Shown here: positions 41,613-51,551 of the stretch, in pieces
Layout of the letters: every line of letters begins with the position of its first letter
Position numbering within the stretch: position 1 is the first letter of the stretch
DNA from: Cellulosimicrobium cellulans
Lineage (GTDB): Bacteria; Actinomycetota; Actinomycetes; Actinomycetales; Cellulomonadaceae
Direction of reading: 5' to 3'
Length of the DNA: 64,000 nucleotides
NCBI RefSeq assembly: GCF_007679345.1
Contig: NZ_VEGH01000006.1
Location: 240,846 to 304,845, forward strand
The notes under the pieces: model-generated
What the model was told of the DNA's origin: nothing
Databases searched by the model: none
What the model saw: the letters and a program-made list of their open reading frames with translations, nothing else
Made by a program: the position numbers and the translations under genes

Positions 41613-44126
41613 TCAGTCGTGCGAGACGGGCGGCGGGGTGAGCACCGTGGGGTGGTCCGGAACGCTGGCGGTCATGAGCGTGCCGTCCGCGCGCCGGGTG
41701 CCCTCGATGTCCCGGACCGTCGGCGTGCCGATCAGCCGCGGCGCGGGCGCCAGCGGCAGCACGACGGGGTCGCCCGCGGTGACCTTGACCGGCTCGCCCC
41801 GCACGACCAGGTCCGCGGCGTCGCCCTCCTCGACGGTGAGCCGCAGCTCGGTGTGCCGGACGTCGACCCGCACCCGGCTGCCGCGGAGCGTGAGCCGGAA
41901 CGTCAGGCCGTCCCAGACCTCCGGGAGCCGCGGGTCGAGGGACACGACGCCCTCGTGGTCCCGCATGCCGCCGAACCCGCACGCCAGCGCGCTCCACACG
42001 CCGCCCGCCGACGCGACGTGCACGCCGTCGGCGGTGTTGTGGTGCAGGTCGGCGAGGTCCACGTACAGCGCGGAGGTGAAGTAGCGCAGCGCGAGCTCCT
42101 GGTACCCGACCTCCGACGCCACGATCGACTGCACGACGCCGGACAGCGTCGAGTCGCCGGTGGTCAGCGGGTCGTAGTAGTCGAAGTCGGCCAGCTTCTC
42201 CTCGGCGGTGAACTGGTCGCCCTGCAGGAACAGCGCCAGCACGACGTCGGCCTGCTTGAGCACCTGGAACCGGTAGATGACCAGCGGGTGGTAGTAGAGC
42301 AGCAGCGGGCGCTTGGCCGGGTCCGTGTTGGCCAGGTCCCACAGCTCCTTCTCGAGGAAGTTCGCGTCCTGCGGGTGGATGCCCAGGCGCTCGTCGTACG
42401 GGATGTGCATCCGCTCGGCGGCGTGCGCCCACTCGTCCAGCTCGTCCTGGGTCAGGTGCAGCCGGGCGACGAGCGCGGCGTGCTCGGCCGGGTGCTCGTG
42501 CGCCAGGCGGTCGACCGCCTCGACGGCGCCGCGCAGGTTGGCGCGGGCCATGACGTTCGTGAACAGGTTGTCGTTCACGACGGTCGTGTACTCGTCCGGG
42601 CCGGTGACGCCGTGGATGTGGAACGACGCGTCGCCGTTGGTCCCGCGCCAGAAGCCCAGGTCGGCCCACATGCGGGCGGTCTCGACCAGGATGTCGACGG
42701 CCTCGCGGGCGAGGAAGTCGTCGTCGCCGGTCGCGGCCACGTACTGCCGCACGGCGTGCGCGATGTCCGCGTCGATGTGGTACTGCGCGGTGCCGGCCGC
42801 GTAGTAGGCGGACGCCTCCTCGCCGTTGATCGTGCGCCACGGGAACAGCGCGCCGTTCTGGTTCAGCTCCGCGGCCCGGCGGCGCGCGGCGTCGAGCATC
42901 GTGTACCGGAACCGCAGCGCGTTCCGCGCGATCCGCGGGGAGGTGTAGGTGAGGAACGGCAGGACGTAGATCTCGGTGTCCCAGAAGTAGTGCCCGCTGT
43001 ACCCGGACCCGGTCAGGCCCTTCGCGGGGATGCCGTTGCCCTCAGCGCGGGCCGTGGCCTGCGCGAGCTGGAACAGGTTCCACCGGATGGCCTGCTGCAG
43101 GTCCGGCTGCCCGGGCACCTCGACGTCGCTGCGCGCCCAGAAGTCGTCCAGCCACGCGCGCTGGTCGGCGAACTGCTGCTCGACCCCGGCGGTCTGCACG
43201 CGGTCCAGCGTGCGGCGGCACCGGTCGGCGAGCTCGCGCGCGGGCACGCCGCGGGAGGAGTGGTAGGTGACGACCTTGGTGATCCGGACCGGCTGGCCCT
43301 GCTTCGCCTCGATCCGGTAGACGTGCTTGGCGAGGTCCTCCTCGACCAGCGACAGCTCCTCGTAGGCGTTGTCCGTCTCGATGTCGTGGTCGGCGGCGAC
43401 CGAGAGCGTCATGCCGGACGCGGCGGCGCGGTAGGACATGACGTACCGGCCCTCGGCGCCCCAGTGGGTGCGGGGCTCCAGGACGCGGGCGGACAGCGTC
43501 TCGGACTTGCGGGGGTCGAAGCCCTCGCCCATCGCGGCGGCGCGGACGTGGTACTCGTCCTGGCCGTCCTGGCGGTTGAGGATCTGGCTGCTCAGCACCA
43601 CCGGGGCATCGGCGTCGAGCATCGTGAGCTCGTACGTCATGACCGCCAGGTGCCGCTCGGCGAACGACACCATGCGCCGGGTGCGGATCTGCACCCGCTT
43701 GCCCGACGGGGTCTGCCAGACCAGGTCGCGGTAGAGCACCCCGTCGCGGAAGTCGAGGCTGCGCTCGTAGGAGTGCAGGTCGGCGACGGTCAGCAGCAGC
43801 GGCTCGTCGTCCACGTACAGCCGCATGATCTTGGCGTCCGGGACGTTGACGATGGTCTGGCCGACGCGGGCGAAGCCGTACGCCTCCTCGGCGTGCCGGA
43901 TCGGCCAGGTCTCGTGGAACCCGTTGATGAAGGTGCCGTGACTGTGGCTGTCCCGGCCCTCCTCGACGTTGCCGCGCATGCCGAGGTACCCGTTGCCGAC
44001 GGCGAACAGGGTCTCGGTCCGGCCCAGGTCGGACGCGTCGTGGCGCGTCTCGCGCAGCCGCCACTCGTCCTTGGGGAACCGGTTGCGGTCCAGCGGGTCG
44101 GGGGTGAACAGGGAGGTCGGGTTCAC
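41613..44126 (-). CDS. Glycoside hydrolase family 65 disaccharide phosphorylase
   Basis: The 837-residue enzyme is a GH65 phosphorylase (maltose, trehalose, kojibiose or nigerose type) that cleaves an alpha-glucoside with phosphate to glucose plus beta-glucose-1-phosphate. The general acid is the Glu in HGVTGPDEYTTVVNDN; YHSSRG and LLYYHPLVIYRFQVLKQADV are family segments, and HHNTADGVHVASAGG lines the phosphate site. All three domains are present: N-terminal beta-sandwich, (alpha/alpha)6 barrel and C-terminal beta-sheet. GTG 44126 overlaps the beta-phosphoglucomutase stop in GTGA. The product is used by that mutase, which confirms the beta-anomer pathway. Linkage specificity is undetermined. 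Confidence 0.92.
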   Translation of the reverse strand: MNPTSLFTPDPLDRNRFPKDEWRLRETRHDASDLGRTETLFAVGNGYLGMRGNVEEGRDSHSHGTFINGFHETWPIRHAEEAYGFARVGQTIVNVPDAKIMRLYVDDEPLLLTVADLHSYERSLDFRDGVLYRDLVWQTPSGKRVQIRTRRMVSFAERHLAVMTYELTMLDADAPVVLSSQILNRQDGQDEYHVRAAAMGEGFDPRKSETLSARVLEPRTHWGAEGRYVMSYRAAASGMTLSVAADHDIETDNAYEELSLVEEDLAKHVYRIEAKQGQPVRITKVVTYHSSRGVPARELADRCRRTLDRVQTAGVEQQFADQRAWLDDFWARSDVEVPGQPDLQQAIRWNLFQLAQATARAEGNGIPAKGLTGSGYSGHYFWDTEIYVLPFLTYTSPRIARNALRFRYTMLDAARRRAAELNQNGALFPWRTINGEEASAYYAAGTAQYHIDADIAHAVRQYVAATGDDDFLAREAVDILVETARMWADLGFWRGTNGDASFHIHGVTGPDEYTTVVNDNLFTNVMARANLRGAVEAVDRLAHEHPAEHAALVARLHLTQDELDEWAHAAERMHIPYDERLGIHPQDANFLEKELWDLANTDPAKRPLLLYYHPLVIYRFQVLKQADVVLALFLQGDQFTAEEKLADFDYYDPLTTGDSTLSGVVQSIVASEVGYQELALRYFTSALYVDLADLHHNTADGVHVASAGGVWSALACGFGGMRDHEGVVSLDPRLPEVWDGLTFRLTLRGSRVRVDVRHTELRLTVEEGDAADLVVRGEPVKVTAGDPVVLPLAPAPRLIGTPTVRDIEGTRRADGTLMTASVPDHPTVLTPPPVSHD

Positions 44127-44899
44127 GGCAGGGTGCTCTCGTGCTCGTCGGTGTCGTCGGACGTGGTGACGAGCTCGGCGAGGTCGTCCACCACCAGGTC
44201 TGCCCCCTGCTCGCGCAGCACGTCCGCGCCAGCGCCGCGGTCCACGCCGACGACGAGCCCGAACGCCCCGGCCCGGCCGGAGGCGACGCCGGACTCGGCG
44301 TCCTCGACGACGACCGCGCGCTCGCGCGGCACGCCGAGCTGCTCGGCGGCGTACAGGTACGTCGCCGGGTCCGGCTTGCCCGCCAGGCCGTGCGCGGCGG
44401 CCACGAGGCCGTCGACCACGAGCGGGAACCGGTCGGTCAGGCCCGCGGCGGCCAGCACGGGCACCGCGTTCCGGCTGCTCGACACCACGGCGACCTTCCG
44501 CCCCTGCGCGAGGAGCGCGTCCACCAGGCGCACGGAGCCCGCGTAGGGCGTCACGCCCTCGGACTCGAGCACCTGCGTGAACACGGCGTTCTTCCGGTTG
44601 CCCAGGCCGCAGACCGTCTCGGTGTCGGGGGAGTCGGCCGGATCGCCCCAGGGCAGCTCGATGCCGCGCGACGCCAGCAGGGACCGCACGCCCTCGTAGC
44701 GCGGCTTGCCGTCGATGTGCGCGAAGTAGTCGGCGTCCGTGTACGGCGCGGCCCCGCGGGCGTCGAGCAGGGGCGCGAACAGGCGCGCCCAGGCGTGCAT
44801 GTGCACGACGGCGGTGGGGGTGAGGACCCCGTCCAGGTCGAACAGGACGGCGTCGAGGCCGTCGAGGACCGCGGAGGGGCGGTCGGCTGCGGTTGCCAC
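44123..44899 (-). CDS. pgmB: Beta-phosphoglucomutase (HAD superfamily)
   Basis: The 258-residue HAD phosphatase-fold enzyme converts beta-glucose-1-phosphate to glucose-6-phosphate. Motif I is LFDLDGVLT with the phosphorylated Asp and acid-base Asp; motif II is VVSSSRN; motif III Lys is in GLAGKPDP; motif IV is VVEDAESGVASG. The cap carries the substrate residues HAWARLF. It is a little longer than Lactococcus PgmB because of N- and C-terminal tails. It is encoded directly before the GH65 gene with a 4-nt overlap, and after lacI, forming a three-gene unit for disaccharide use. Confidence 0.92.
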   Translation of the reverse strand: MATAADRPSAVLDGLDAVLFDLDGVLTPTAVVHMHAWARLFAPLLDARGAAPYTDADYFAHIDGKPRYEGVRSLLASRGIELPWGDPADSPDTETVCGLGNRKNAVFTQVLESEGVTPYAGSVRLVDALLAQGRKVAVVSSSRNAVPVLAAAGLTDRFPLVVDGLVAAAHGLAGKPDPATYLYAAEQLGVPRERAVVVEDAESGVASGRAGAFGLVVGVDRGAGADVLREQGADLVVDDLAELVTTSDDTDEHESTLP

Positions 44900-44966
44900 G
44901 GTGGTGCTCCCAGGGGCGTGGTGTGCGGGTGGTGCTGGTCGGTGCTGCGGGTGCTGCGGTCGGGCG

Positions 44967-46088
44967 TCAGGCGCGTCGGCCCCCGGCCGGTTCGGGGACG
45001 GTGCCGCGCGGTGCCGGCGCGGCGCTGGACGCCCGGACGACGAGCTCCGGCGCCACCAGCCCGGCGGGGGCGGGCGGTCGCCCGAGGTCGACCCCGAGCC
45101 GGTCCAGCACCTGCTCGACGAGGGTCTGCGCCACCAGTCTGATCGGTTGCCGCAGGCTCGTCAGCCCCGGGCGCGCGAACGCCGCGAGGTCGGAGTCGTC
45201 GTAGCCGGTGACGGCGACGTCCCGGCCGGGGGTGGCGCCGGCGTCCGCGACCGCCGCCAGCGCGCCCAGCGCGAGCGCGTCGGACGCGCACACCAGCGCG
45301 GTCGGTGCCGTCGCCGGGTCGCGAAGCAGCGGGGACACGGCCGCGGCGGCCGCGTCGGGGGTGTCCGCGGCGGCCGTCAGCTCCGGGCCGCGCGTGGCGT
45401 CCGCGCCGGCGCGCGCCGCGGTCGCCGCGTGCCAGGCGGCGCGCCGGGCGTCACCGCCGGCGCCGTCGGCGGGCCAGCCGACGAACCCGATCCGGCGGTG
45501 GCCGCGCTCCGCGAGGTGCTCGACCGCGAGCCGCACGCCGAGGGCGCCGTCGACGTCGACCCAGCGGTGGCCGGCGTCCGGGTCGCCCCAGGGCCGGCCG
45601 TGCGCCACGAACGGTGCGCCGCGCGCCGCGAGCCATCCCGGCCGGGTGTCGCCCGGGTGCGTGTCGGCGACGACCACCGCGTCGACGTCACCGGCGGCCA
45701 GCAGCTCGTCGTACGCCGCGATCTCCGCGGCGTCGTCCCCGTAGGGGGCGTTGAACGCGAGGAACCGGTAGCCGTGCGGGCGGGCCGCCGCGACGAGCTC
45801 GTGCAGCAGCCGGTCGGGGTGCGCGGCGGTGCGGTGGGCGGTGGACCCGACGCGGATGCCGATGAGGCCGGACCGGCGGGAGGTCAGCGCGCGGGCGGCG
45901 TGGTCGGGGCGGTAGCCGAGCGCCGCGACCGAGCGGCGCACGCGCTCGAGGGTGGCGGGCGACAGCCGGCCCGGGGCGTTCAGGGCGTTGGACACCGTCT
46001 GCCGGGACACGCCCGCGTGCTCCGCGACGGCGCGGATCGTCACCCGCGGCGCGTGCGTGCTGCTGCGCGTGTCGTCGGCGGTGGGCAT
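44967..46088 (-). CDS. LacI-family transcriptional regulator
   Basis: The 373-residue repressor has a LacI helix-turn-helix, TIRAVAEHAGVSRQTVSNAL (about residues 17-36), with hinge-region GYRPDHAARAL and a periplasmic-binding-protein-like sensor domain (VVVADTHPGD, VTGYDDSDLA). It presumably senses the disaccharide or a product and represses the downstream pgmB-GH65 genes. ATG 46088 is chosen at the start of homology, with GAGGA 9 nt upstream. A perfect LacI-type palindrome lies 67 nt upstream, so it is probably autoregulated together with the operon, and could also control the divergent isomerase gene. Confidence 0.9.
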   Translation of the reverse strand: MPTADDTRSSTHAPRVTIRAVAEHAGVSRQTVSNALNAPGRLSPATLERVRRSVAALGYRPDHAARALTSRRSGLIGIRVGSTAHRTAAHPDRLLHELVAAARPHGYRFLAFNAPYGDDAAEIAAYDELLAAGDVDAVVVADTHPGDTRPGWLAARGAPFVAHGRPWGDPDAGHRWVDVDGALGVRLAVEHLAERGHRRIGFVGWPADGAGGDARRAAWHAATAARAGADATRGPELTAAADTPDAAAAAVSPLLRDPATAPTALVCASDALALGALAAVADAGATPGRDVAVTGYDDSDLAAFARPGLTSLRQPIRLVAQTLVEQVLDRLGVDLGRPPAPAGLVAPELVVRASSAAPAPRGTVPEPAGGRRA

Positions 46089-46154
46089 GGGGGCGGTCCT
46101 CGTGGCGTCCGTGCGGGGTGGGGTGCGGTGCGGCGTGCGGACCGACGGAGCCAC

Positions 46155-46168
46155 TTTGACCGGTCAAA
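46155..46168. promoter_or_regulatory. LacI-family operator
   Basis: TTTGACCGGTCAAA is a perfect 14-bp palindrome with the central CG typical of LacI-family sites. A half-site TGTCAAAG follows near 46202. Both lie in the 306-bp gap between lacI and the isomerase gene; the rest of the gap holds no gene. Confidence 0.75.
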
Positions 46169-46381
46169 TCCGCGACGATTCTGGTGGCCCGCGGGCCGCG
46201 CTGTCAAAGGGCCAGGACGACCCGGACGAACCGGGCGCGGCGGCCGCTGCCTGCACGTTCGTGCACATCGCGACCGGGTGGTCGGTCGTGCGGCCGCGGG
46301 CTGCGCGGACGTCCGCGGGCGGGGGTGTCCGCGGGTCCGGCGGAGCCGCACCCGCGGGCGTGCCGGGGGCCCGGGTGTGAC

Positions 46382-46387
46382 TAGGGT
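46382..46387 (+). promoter_or_regulatory. Leaderless -10 box of the AGE-family gene
   Basis: TAGGGT, 7 nt, ATG 46395. Confidence 0.6.
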
Positions 46388-46394
46388 GACACCC

Positions 46395-47627
46395 ATGACG
46401 TGGCTGACGACGCCCGCGCACGCCCGCTGGCTCGAGACCGAGACCGACCGCCTGCTCGCCTTCGGGACGGCGTCCGCCGCACCGTCGGGCGGGTTCCTCC
46501 GCCTGGACGACGTGGGCCGGCCCCTGCCCGGGCCCGCCGAGCTCTGGATCACCTGCCGGATGACGCACGTCTACGCGCTGGCCCACCTGCTCGGGCGGCC
46601 GGGCTCCGCCCCGCTGGTCGACCACGGGCTGGCCGCGCTCGACGGGCTGTTCCGCGACCCGGAGCACGGCGGCTGGTACGCCGAGGTGAACGCCGACGGC
46701 TCGCCCAGGGACGACACCAAGGCCGCGTACCCGCACGCCTTCGTCGTCCTCGCCACGTCCTCCGCGGTCGCCGCGGGCCGGCCGGGCGCGCAGGCGCTGC
46801 TGCGCGAGGCGCTCGAGGTGTCCGGGCGGCGGTTCTGGGACGAGGACGCCGGGATGGCCGTCGAGCAGTGGGACCGGACGTTCACCGAGCTCGACACGTA
46901 TCGCGGCGTCAACGCCAACATGCACACCGTCGAGGCCTACCTCGCCGCGCACGGCGTGACCGGCGAGCGCGTGTGGCTGGACCGCGCCGTGCGCATCCTC
47001 ACCCGGGTGGTGCACGGCTTCGCGCGGGACAACGACTGGCGCATCCCCGAGCACTTCGACGCGCGGTGGCACGCGGACCTCGAGTACAACGCCGACAGCC
47101 CCGCGCACCCGTTCCGGCCCTACGGCGCGACGGTCGGGCACTGGCTCGAGTGGGCGCGGCTCACCCTGCACGCCCGCGCCTCGCTCACCGCCGCCGGGGA
47201 CGTCGCCCCCGCCTGGATGCTCGAGGACGCCACCGCGCTGTTCGACGCGGCGGTCCTCGAGGGCTGGGCCGTCGACGGCGCGCCCGGCTTCGTCTACACC
47301 GTCGACTGGTCCGGGCAGCCGGTGGTGCGCGAGCGGATGCACTGGGTCGCCGCCGAGGGCATCGCCGCGGCCGCCGCCCTGCACGCCGCGACCGGCGAGC
47401 AGCGGTTCGACGACTGGTACGCGACCTGGTGGGACTACGCCGAGGAGTTCCTCGTCGACCGGTCGGGCGGGTCCTGGTGGCACGAGCTCGGCACGGACAA
47501 CCGGGTGTCGCGGACCGTCTGGGAGGGCAAGGCCGACCTGTACCACGCGGTGCAGGCCACGCTGATCCCGCGGCTGCCGCTCGCGCCGGTGCTCGCGCCC
47601 GCGCTGGCGCAGGGGCTGCTCGACTGA
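46395..47627 (+). CDS. AGE-family aldose-ketose isomerase (mannose/sulfoquinovose isomerase-like)
   Basis: The 410-residue (alpha/alpha)6-barrel protein belongs to the N-acylglucosamine 2-epimerase superfamily. Its N-terminus with AELWITCRMTHVYALA matches the YihS / D-mannose isomerase branch, and catalytic histidines are in NANMHTVEAYLAA and VREREMHWVAAEG-type segments (the latter at ERMHWVAAEGIAAAAAL). It probably interconverts mannose and fructose or related sugars. ATG 46395 is set by the -10 box 7 nt upstream. It shares the intergenic region and possibly the LacI operator with the GH65 operon. Confidence 0.85.
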   Translation: MTWLTTPAHARWLETETDRLLAFGTASAAPSGGFLRLDDVGRPLPGPAELWITCRMTHVYALAHLLGRPGSAPLVDHGLAALDGLFRDPEHGGWYAEVNADGSPRDDTKAAYPHAFVVLATSSAVAAGRPGAQALLREALEVSGRRFWDEDAGMAVEQWDRTFTELDTYRGVNANMHTVEAYLAAHGVTGERVWLDRAVRILTRVVHGFARDNDWRIPEHFDARWHADLEYNADSPAHPFRPYGATVGHWLEWARLTLHARASLTAAGDVAPAWMLEDATALFDAAVLEGWAVDGAPGFVYTVDWSGQPVVRERMHWVAAEGIAAAAALHAATGEQRFDDWYATWWDYAEEFLVDRSGGSWWHELGTDNRVSRTVWEGKADLYHAVQATLIPRLPLAPVLAPALAQGLLD

Positions 47628-47671
47628 CGGGTCGTCGCGCGGTGGCGCGCCGGGGCACCTAGAGTTCCGCC

Positions 47672-48844
<1,173 letters not shown>

Positions 48845-48859
48845 GCCGCCCGCGCCCCG

Positions 48860-49573
48860 TCAGCCCTTCCGGGTGGAGCGGGCCAGCACGTGCATCCGCT
48901 CGCCCTGCGGGCCCCAGAGCGTCAGCACCTCCGCCGCGCCGGGGCCCGGGTTGGTGAACCAGTGCGGGATCCGGGTGTCGAACTCGACCGCCTCGCCCGG
49001 CTCGACCATCAGGTCGTGCTCGCCGAGCACCAGCCGCATCCGCCCGGACAGCACGTACATCCACTCGTAGCCCTCGTGGGTGCGCGGCTCCGGCGGCCCG
49101 GGGTTGTGCCCCGCCGGGAACACCTGCTTGTACGCCTGCAGCCCACCCTGGCGGCGGCTCAGGGGGACGTAGGTGACGCCGTGCCGCTCGACCGGCGACA
49201 GGTGCACCCGCGGGTCCCCGGTCTCGGGTGCGCCGACGAGCTCGTCGAGCGGCACCTGGTGCGCCCGGGCCAGCGGCAGCAGCAGCTCCAGCGTCGGCCT
49301 GCGCTGCCCGGACTCCAGCCGGGACAGCGTGCTGACGGAGATGCCGGTGCTGCGGGACAGGTCCGCGAGGGTGGCGCCGCGGCGCTGGCGCAGGTCGCGC
49401 AGCCGCGGGCCGACGGCCTCGAGGACGGGCTCCAGGTCGCCGAGGGTGCCGGGGGCTCCGGTCGCTCCCGGCGCGCCGGGGGTGCCGGGGGTGCCCGGCG
49501 GGGGGGCGGCTGCGGAGCCGGGCGCGCCGGCCGCCGGCGTCGCGGGAGTGCGCGGTCTGCGGGTCTCGGCCAT
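48860..49573 (-). CDS. XRE-family regulator with C-terminal cupin
   Basis: The 237-residue regulator has a low-complexity Gly/Ala/Pro N-terminus, a helix-turn-helix (LADLSRSTGISVSTLSRLES) and a cupin sensor domain (HEGYEWMYVLSGRMRLVL; DTRIPHWFTNPG). Such proteins sense small organic ligands and usually repress adjacent genes. ATG 49573 fits a leaderless promoter: TTGACA (49609-49604), 18 bp, GCAAAT, 6 nt, ATG. A TTG further upstream would lie in the -35 itself. The dyad TTGCCG-TCT-CGGCAA between -35 and -10 indicates autorepression, and the divergent flavoprotein gene is the likely second target. Confidence 0.88.
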   Translation of the reverse strand: MAETRRPRTPATPAAGAPGSAAAPPPGTPGTPGAPGATGAPGTLGDLEPVLEAVGPRLRDLRQRRGATLADLSRSTGISVSTLSRLESGQRRPTLELLLPLARAHQVPLDELVGAPETGDPRVHLSPVERHGVTYVPLSRRQGGLQAYKQVFPAGHNPGPPEPRTHEGYEWMYVLSGRMRLVLGEHDLMVEPGEAVEFDTRIPHWFTNPGPGAAEVLTLWGPQGERMHVLARSTRKG

Positions 49574-49581
49574 GGGTCCAT

Positions 49582-49609
49582 TTGCCGTCTCGGCAACGAC
49601 GTTTGTCAA
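49582..49609 (-). promoter_or_regulatory. Promoter and operator of the XRE-cupin gene
   Basis: TTGACA is followed after 18 bp by GCAAAT. The perfect 6-3-6 dyad TTGCCG-TCT-CGGCAA (49582-49596) overlaps the -10. It lies 67 bp before the divergent flavoprotein start. Confidence 0.6.
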
Positions 49610-49662
49610 CCGCGCGCTCCCGCCCGCACCGTGGACAGCACGACGAGAGGGCGGAGGACCCG

Positions 49663-50706
49663 ATGGTGACCGAGCAGGACGACGTGCTGGTGATCGGCGG
49701 CGGTGCGGCGGGGCTGAGCGCGGCGCTCACGCTGGCCCGCGCGCGCCGCCGTGTGCTCGTGGTGCACGACGGCGCGCCCCGGAACGCGCCGGCCGCGCAC
49801 ATGCACGCCTACCTCGGCCTGGACGGCCTTCCGCCCGCCGACCTGCTGGCGCGCGGCCGTGCCGAGGTCGAGGGGTACGGCGCCCGGGTCGTCGAGGACC
49901 GGGTGGTGGACGTCCGGCGCGACGGCGACGGGTTCCGCGCGGCGCTCGCGGGCGGCCGGGTCGTCCGGGCGCGGCGGGTGCTGGTCGCGACCGGGCTGGT
50001 GGACACGCTGCCGGACGTCCCCGGCGTGGCCGAGCGGTGGGGGCGGGACGTGCTGCACTGCCCGTTCTGCCACGGGTTCGAGGTCCGGGACCGGGCGGTG
50101 GCCCTGCTCGGGTCGGGACCGCTCGCGGTGCACCAGGCGCAGCTGTGGCGCGGGTGGACGGCGGACGTGACGCTCTTCCTGGGCGCCGCGGCGGGCGCGG
50201 GCGACGGCCTGTCCGAGGACGACTGGGAGCGGCTCGCGGCGCTCGGCGTGCGGGTCGTGGACGGTCCGGTGGCGGGCCTGGAGGTGGTGGACGACGTGCT
50301 GACCGGGGTGCGGCTCGTCACGGGGACCGTGCTGGCGTGCGACGCGGTGGTCGTCGCGACCGGCATGGGCGCGCGGCTCGACGGCCTCGAGGGCCTGGGT
50401 CTGCCGACCGAGCCGGTGACGATGGGCGACCGCGTGATCGGGACCCGTGTCGTCGCGGCGCCGGACGGGGCGACCGCCGTGCCGGGGGTGCGCGTCGCCG
50501 GGAACGCCACGGACCTCCGCGCCCAGGTGCAGGTCGCCGCGGCGGCCGGGCTGACCGCGGGCGCGGCGCTCGTCGGCGAGCTCGCCGCCGAGGACGCCGA
50601 CGCCGCCGTGGCGCGGTACCGCGCGGAGCAGGTGGCGCCGTTCTCGGCGCGGGCGGAGCGCGAGCTCGCCGCACGCCGGGCGGGCGACGGGCCGGTCGGG
50701 CTGTGA
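49663..50706 (+). CDS. Thioredoxin-reductase-like NAD(P)/FAD oxidoreductase
   Basis: The 347-residue flavoprotein has the two-dinucleotide-fold architecture of low-molecular-weight thioredoxin reductases: FAD loop VLVIGGGAAGLSAALTLAR at the N-terminus, redox pair CPFC in VLHCPFCHGFEVRD and NADPH segment ALLGSGPLAVHQ. Its C-terminal FAD motif is VRVAGNATDLRAQ instead of the usual GDV, which suggests a specialised oxidase or disulfide-forming relative. ATG 49663 follows GGAGG (49653-49657) by 5 nt. It pairs divergently with the XRE-cupin regulator, a common actinobacterial arrangement, and precedes a methyltransferase. Confidence 0.87.
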   Translation: MVTEQDDVLVIGGGAAGLSAALTLARARRRVLVVHDGAPRNAPAAHMHAYLGLDGLPPADLLARGRAEVEGYGARVVEDRVVDVRRDGDGFRAALAGGRVVRARRVLVATGLVDTLPDVPGVAERWGRDVLHCPFCHGFEVRDRAVALLGSGPLAVHQAQLWRGWTADVTLFLGAAAGAGDGLSEDDWERLAALGVRVVDGPVAGLEVVDDVLTGVRLVTGTVLACDAVVVATGMGARLDGLEGLGLPTEPVTMGDRVIGTRVVAAPDGATAVPGVRVAGNATDLRAQVQVAAAAGLTAGAALVGELAAEDADAAVARYRAEQVAPFSARAERELAARRAGDGPVGL

Positions 50707-50765
50707 CGGGCCGGGACGAGGCCGCGGGACGGTCCCGCGGCGGGGACGACGAGGAGGAGCGGGGC

Positions 50766-51491
50766 ATGGCGCAGGGTGAGGGCGGGCACGGGCACGGCGG
50801 GGACGCGGCGCACGGCGGGCACGCGGCGCACGGCGGGCACGCCCACGGCGGCGATCCGGGCGCGGTGCGGCACGACCGGGCGTTCTGGGAGGACCGCTAC
50901 CGCTCGGCGCCGCAGGTGTGGAGCGGCCGGCCGAACCGGCAGCTCGTCGACGAGGTGGGCGACCTCGCGCCGGGCCGCGCGCTGGACGTCGCGTGCGGCG
51001 AGGGCGGCGACGCGCTGTGGCTCGCCGGCCGCGGGTGGGCCGTGACCGCCGTCGACCTGGCGCAGACCGCGCTCGACCGGGTCGCGGCCGCGGCGGCGCA
51101 GGCGGGCCCGGAGGTCGCGGCACGGGTGCGGACCGAGCGCGTCGACATCGCCGGCTGGGACGCCGGGGACGGTGGGTACGACCTCGTGACCACCCACTTC
51201 CTGCACCTGCCGCCGGAGGTCCGCGCCGTGGCGTTCGCCCGGATGGCGCGGGCGGTGGCCCCCGGGGGGACGCTGCTGGTGGTCGCGCACCACGCCAGCG
51301 ACCTGCGCACCACGATCGGCCGCCCGGACCTGCCGGAGCTGTTCTTCGACCCCGAGGAGGTCGTCGCCGCGCTCGACCCGGGGGCCTGGGACGTCCCGGT
51401 CGCGGAGGCGCGGCCACGGTCTGCCACGGACCCCGACGGGCGGGAGATCACGATCCGGGACACCGTCGTGCGGGCGGTCCGCCGCCGCTGA
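50766..51491 (+). CDS. Class I SAM-dependent methyltransferase with His-rich N-terminus
   Basis: The 241-residue protein has a His/Gly repeat tail (about residues 5-28; AAHGGHAAHGGHAHGG) followed by a methyltransferase domain. The SAM loop is ALDVACGEGGDALWLAG, with VTAVDLAQTALDRV as the acidic second motif and DLVTTHFLHLPPE as motif IV, similar to TehB/thiopurine-type enzymes. GGAGGAGC precedes ATG 50766. It follows the flavoprotein gene after 59 nt and may be co-transcribed. The histidine tail may bind metal; its DNA is a short tandem repeat and could vary between strains. The substrate is unknown. Confidence 0.83.
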   Translation: MAQGEGGHGHGGDAAHGGHAAHGGHAHGGDPGAVRHDRAFWEDRYRSAPQVWSGRPNRQLVDEVGDLAPGRALDVACGEGGDALWLAGRGWAVTAVDLAQTALDRVAAAAAQAGPEVAARVRTERVDIAGWDAGDGGYDLVTTHFLHLPPEVRAVAFARMARAVAPGGTLLVVAHHASDLRTTIGRPDLPELFFDPEEVVAALDPGAWDVPVAEARPRSATDPDGREITIRDTVVRAVRRR

Positions 51492-51499
51492 CCGCCCGC

Positions 51500-51541
51500 C
51501 TGCCACCCGCCGGGGCCGACCCCGGTCCCGGCGGGTGGCAG
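51500..51541 (+). terminator. Hairpin after the methyltransferase gene
   Basis: CTGCCACCCGCCGGG, 12-nt loop, CCCGGCGGGTGGCAG: a perfect 15-bp stem that ends 10 nt before the next ATG. Confidence 0.65.
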
Positions 51542-51551
51542 GATCGCGGCC

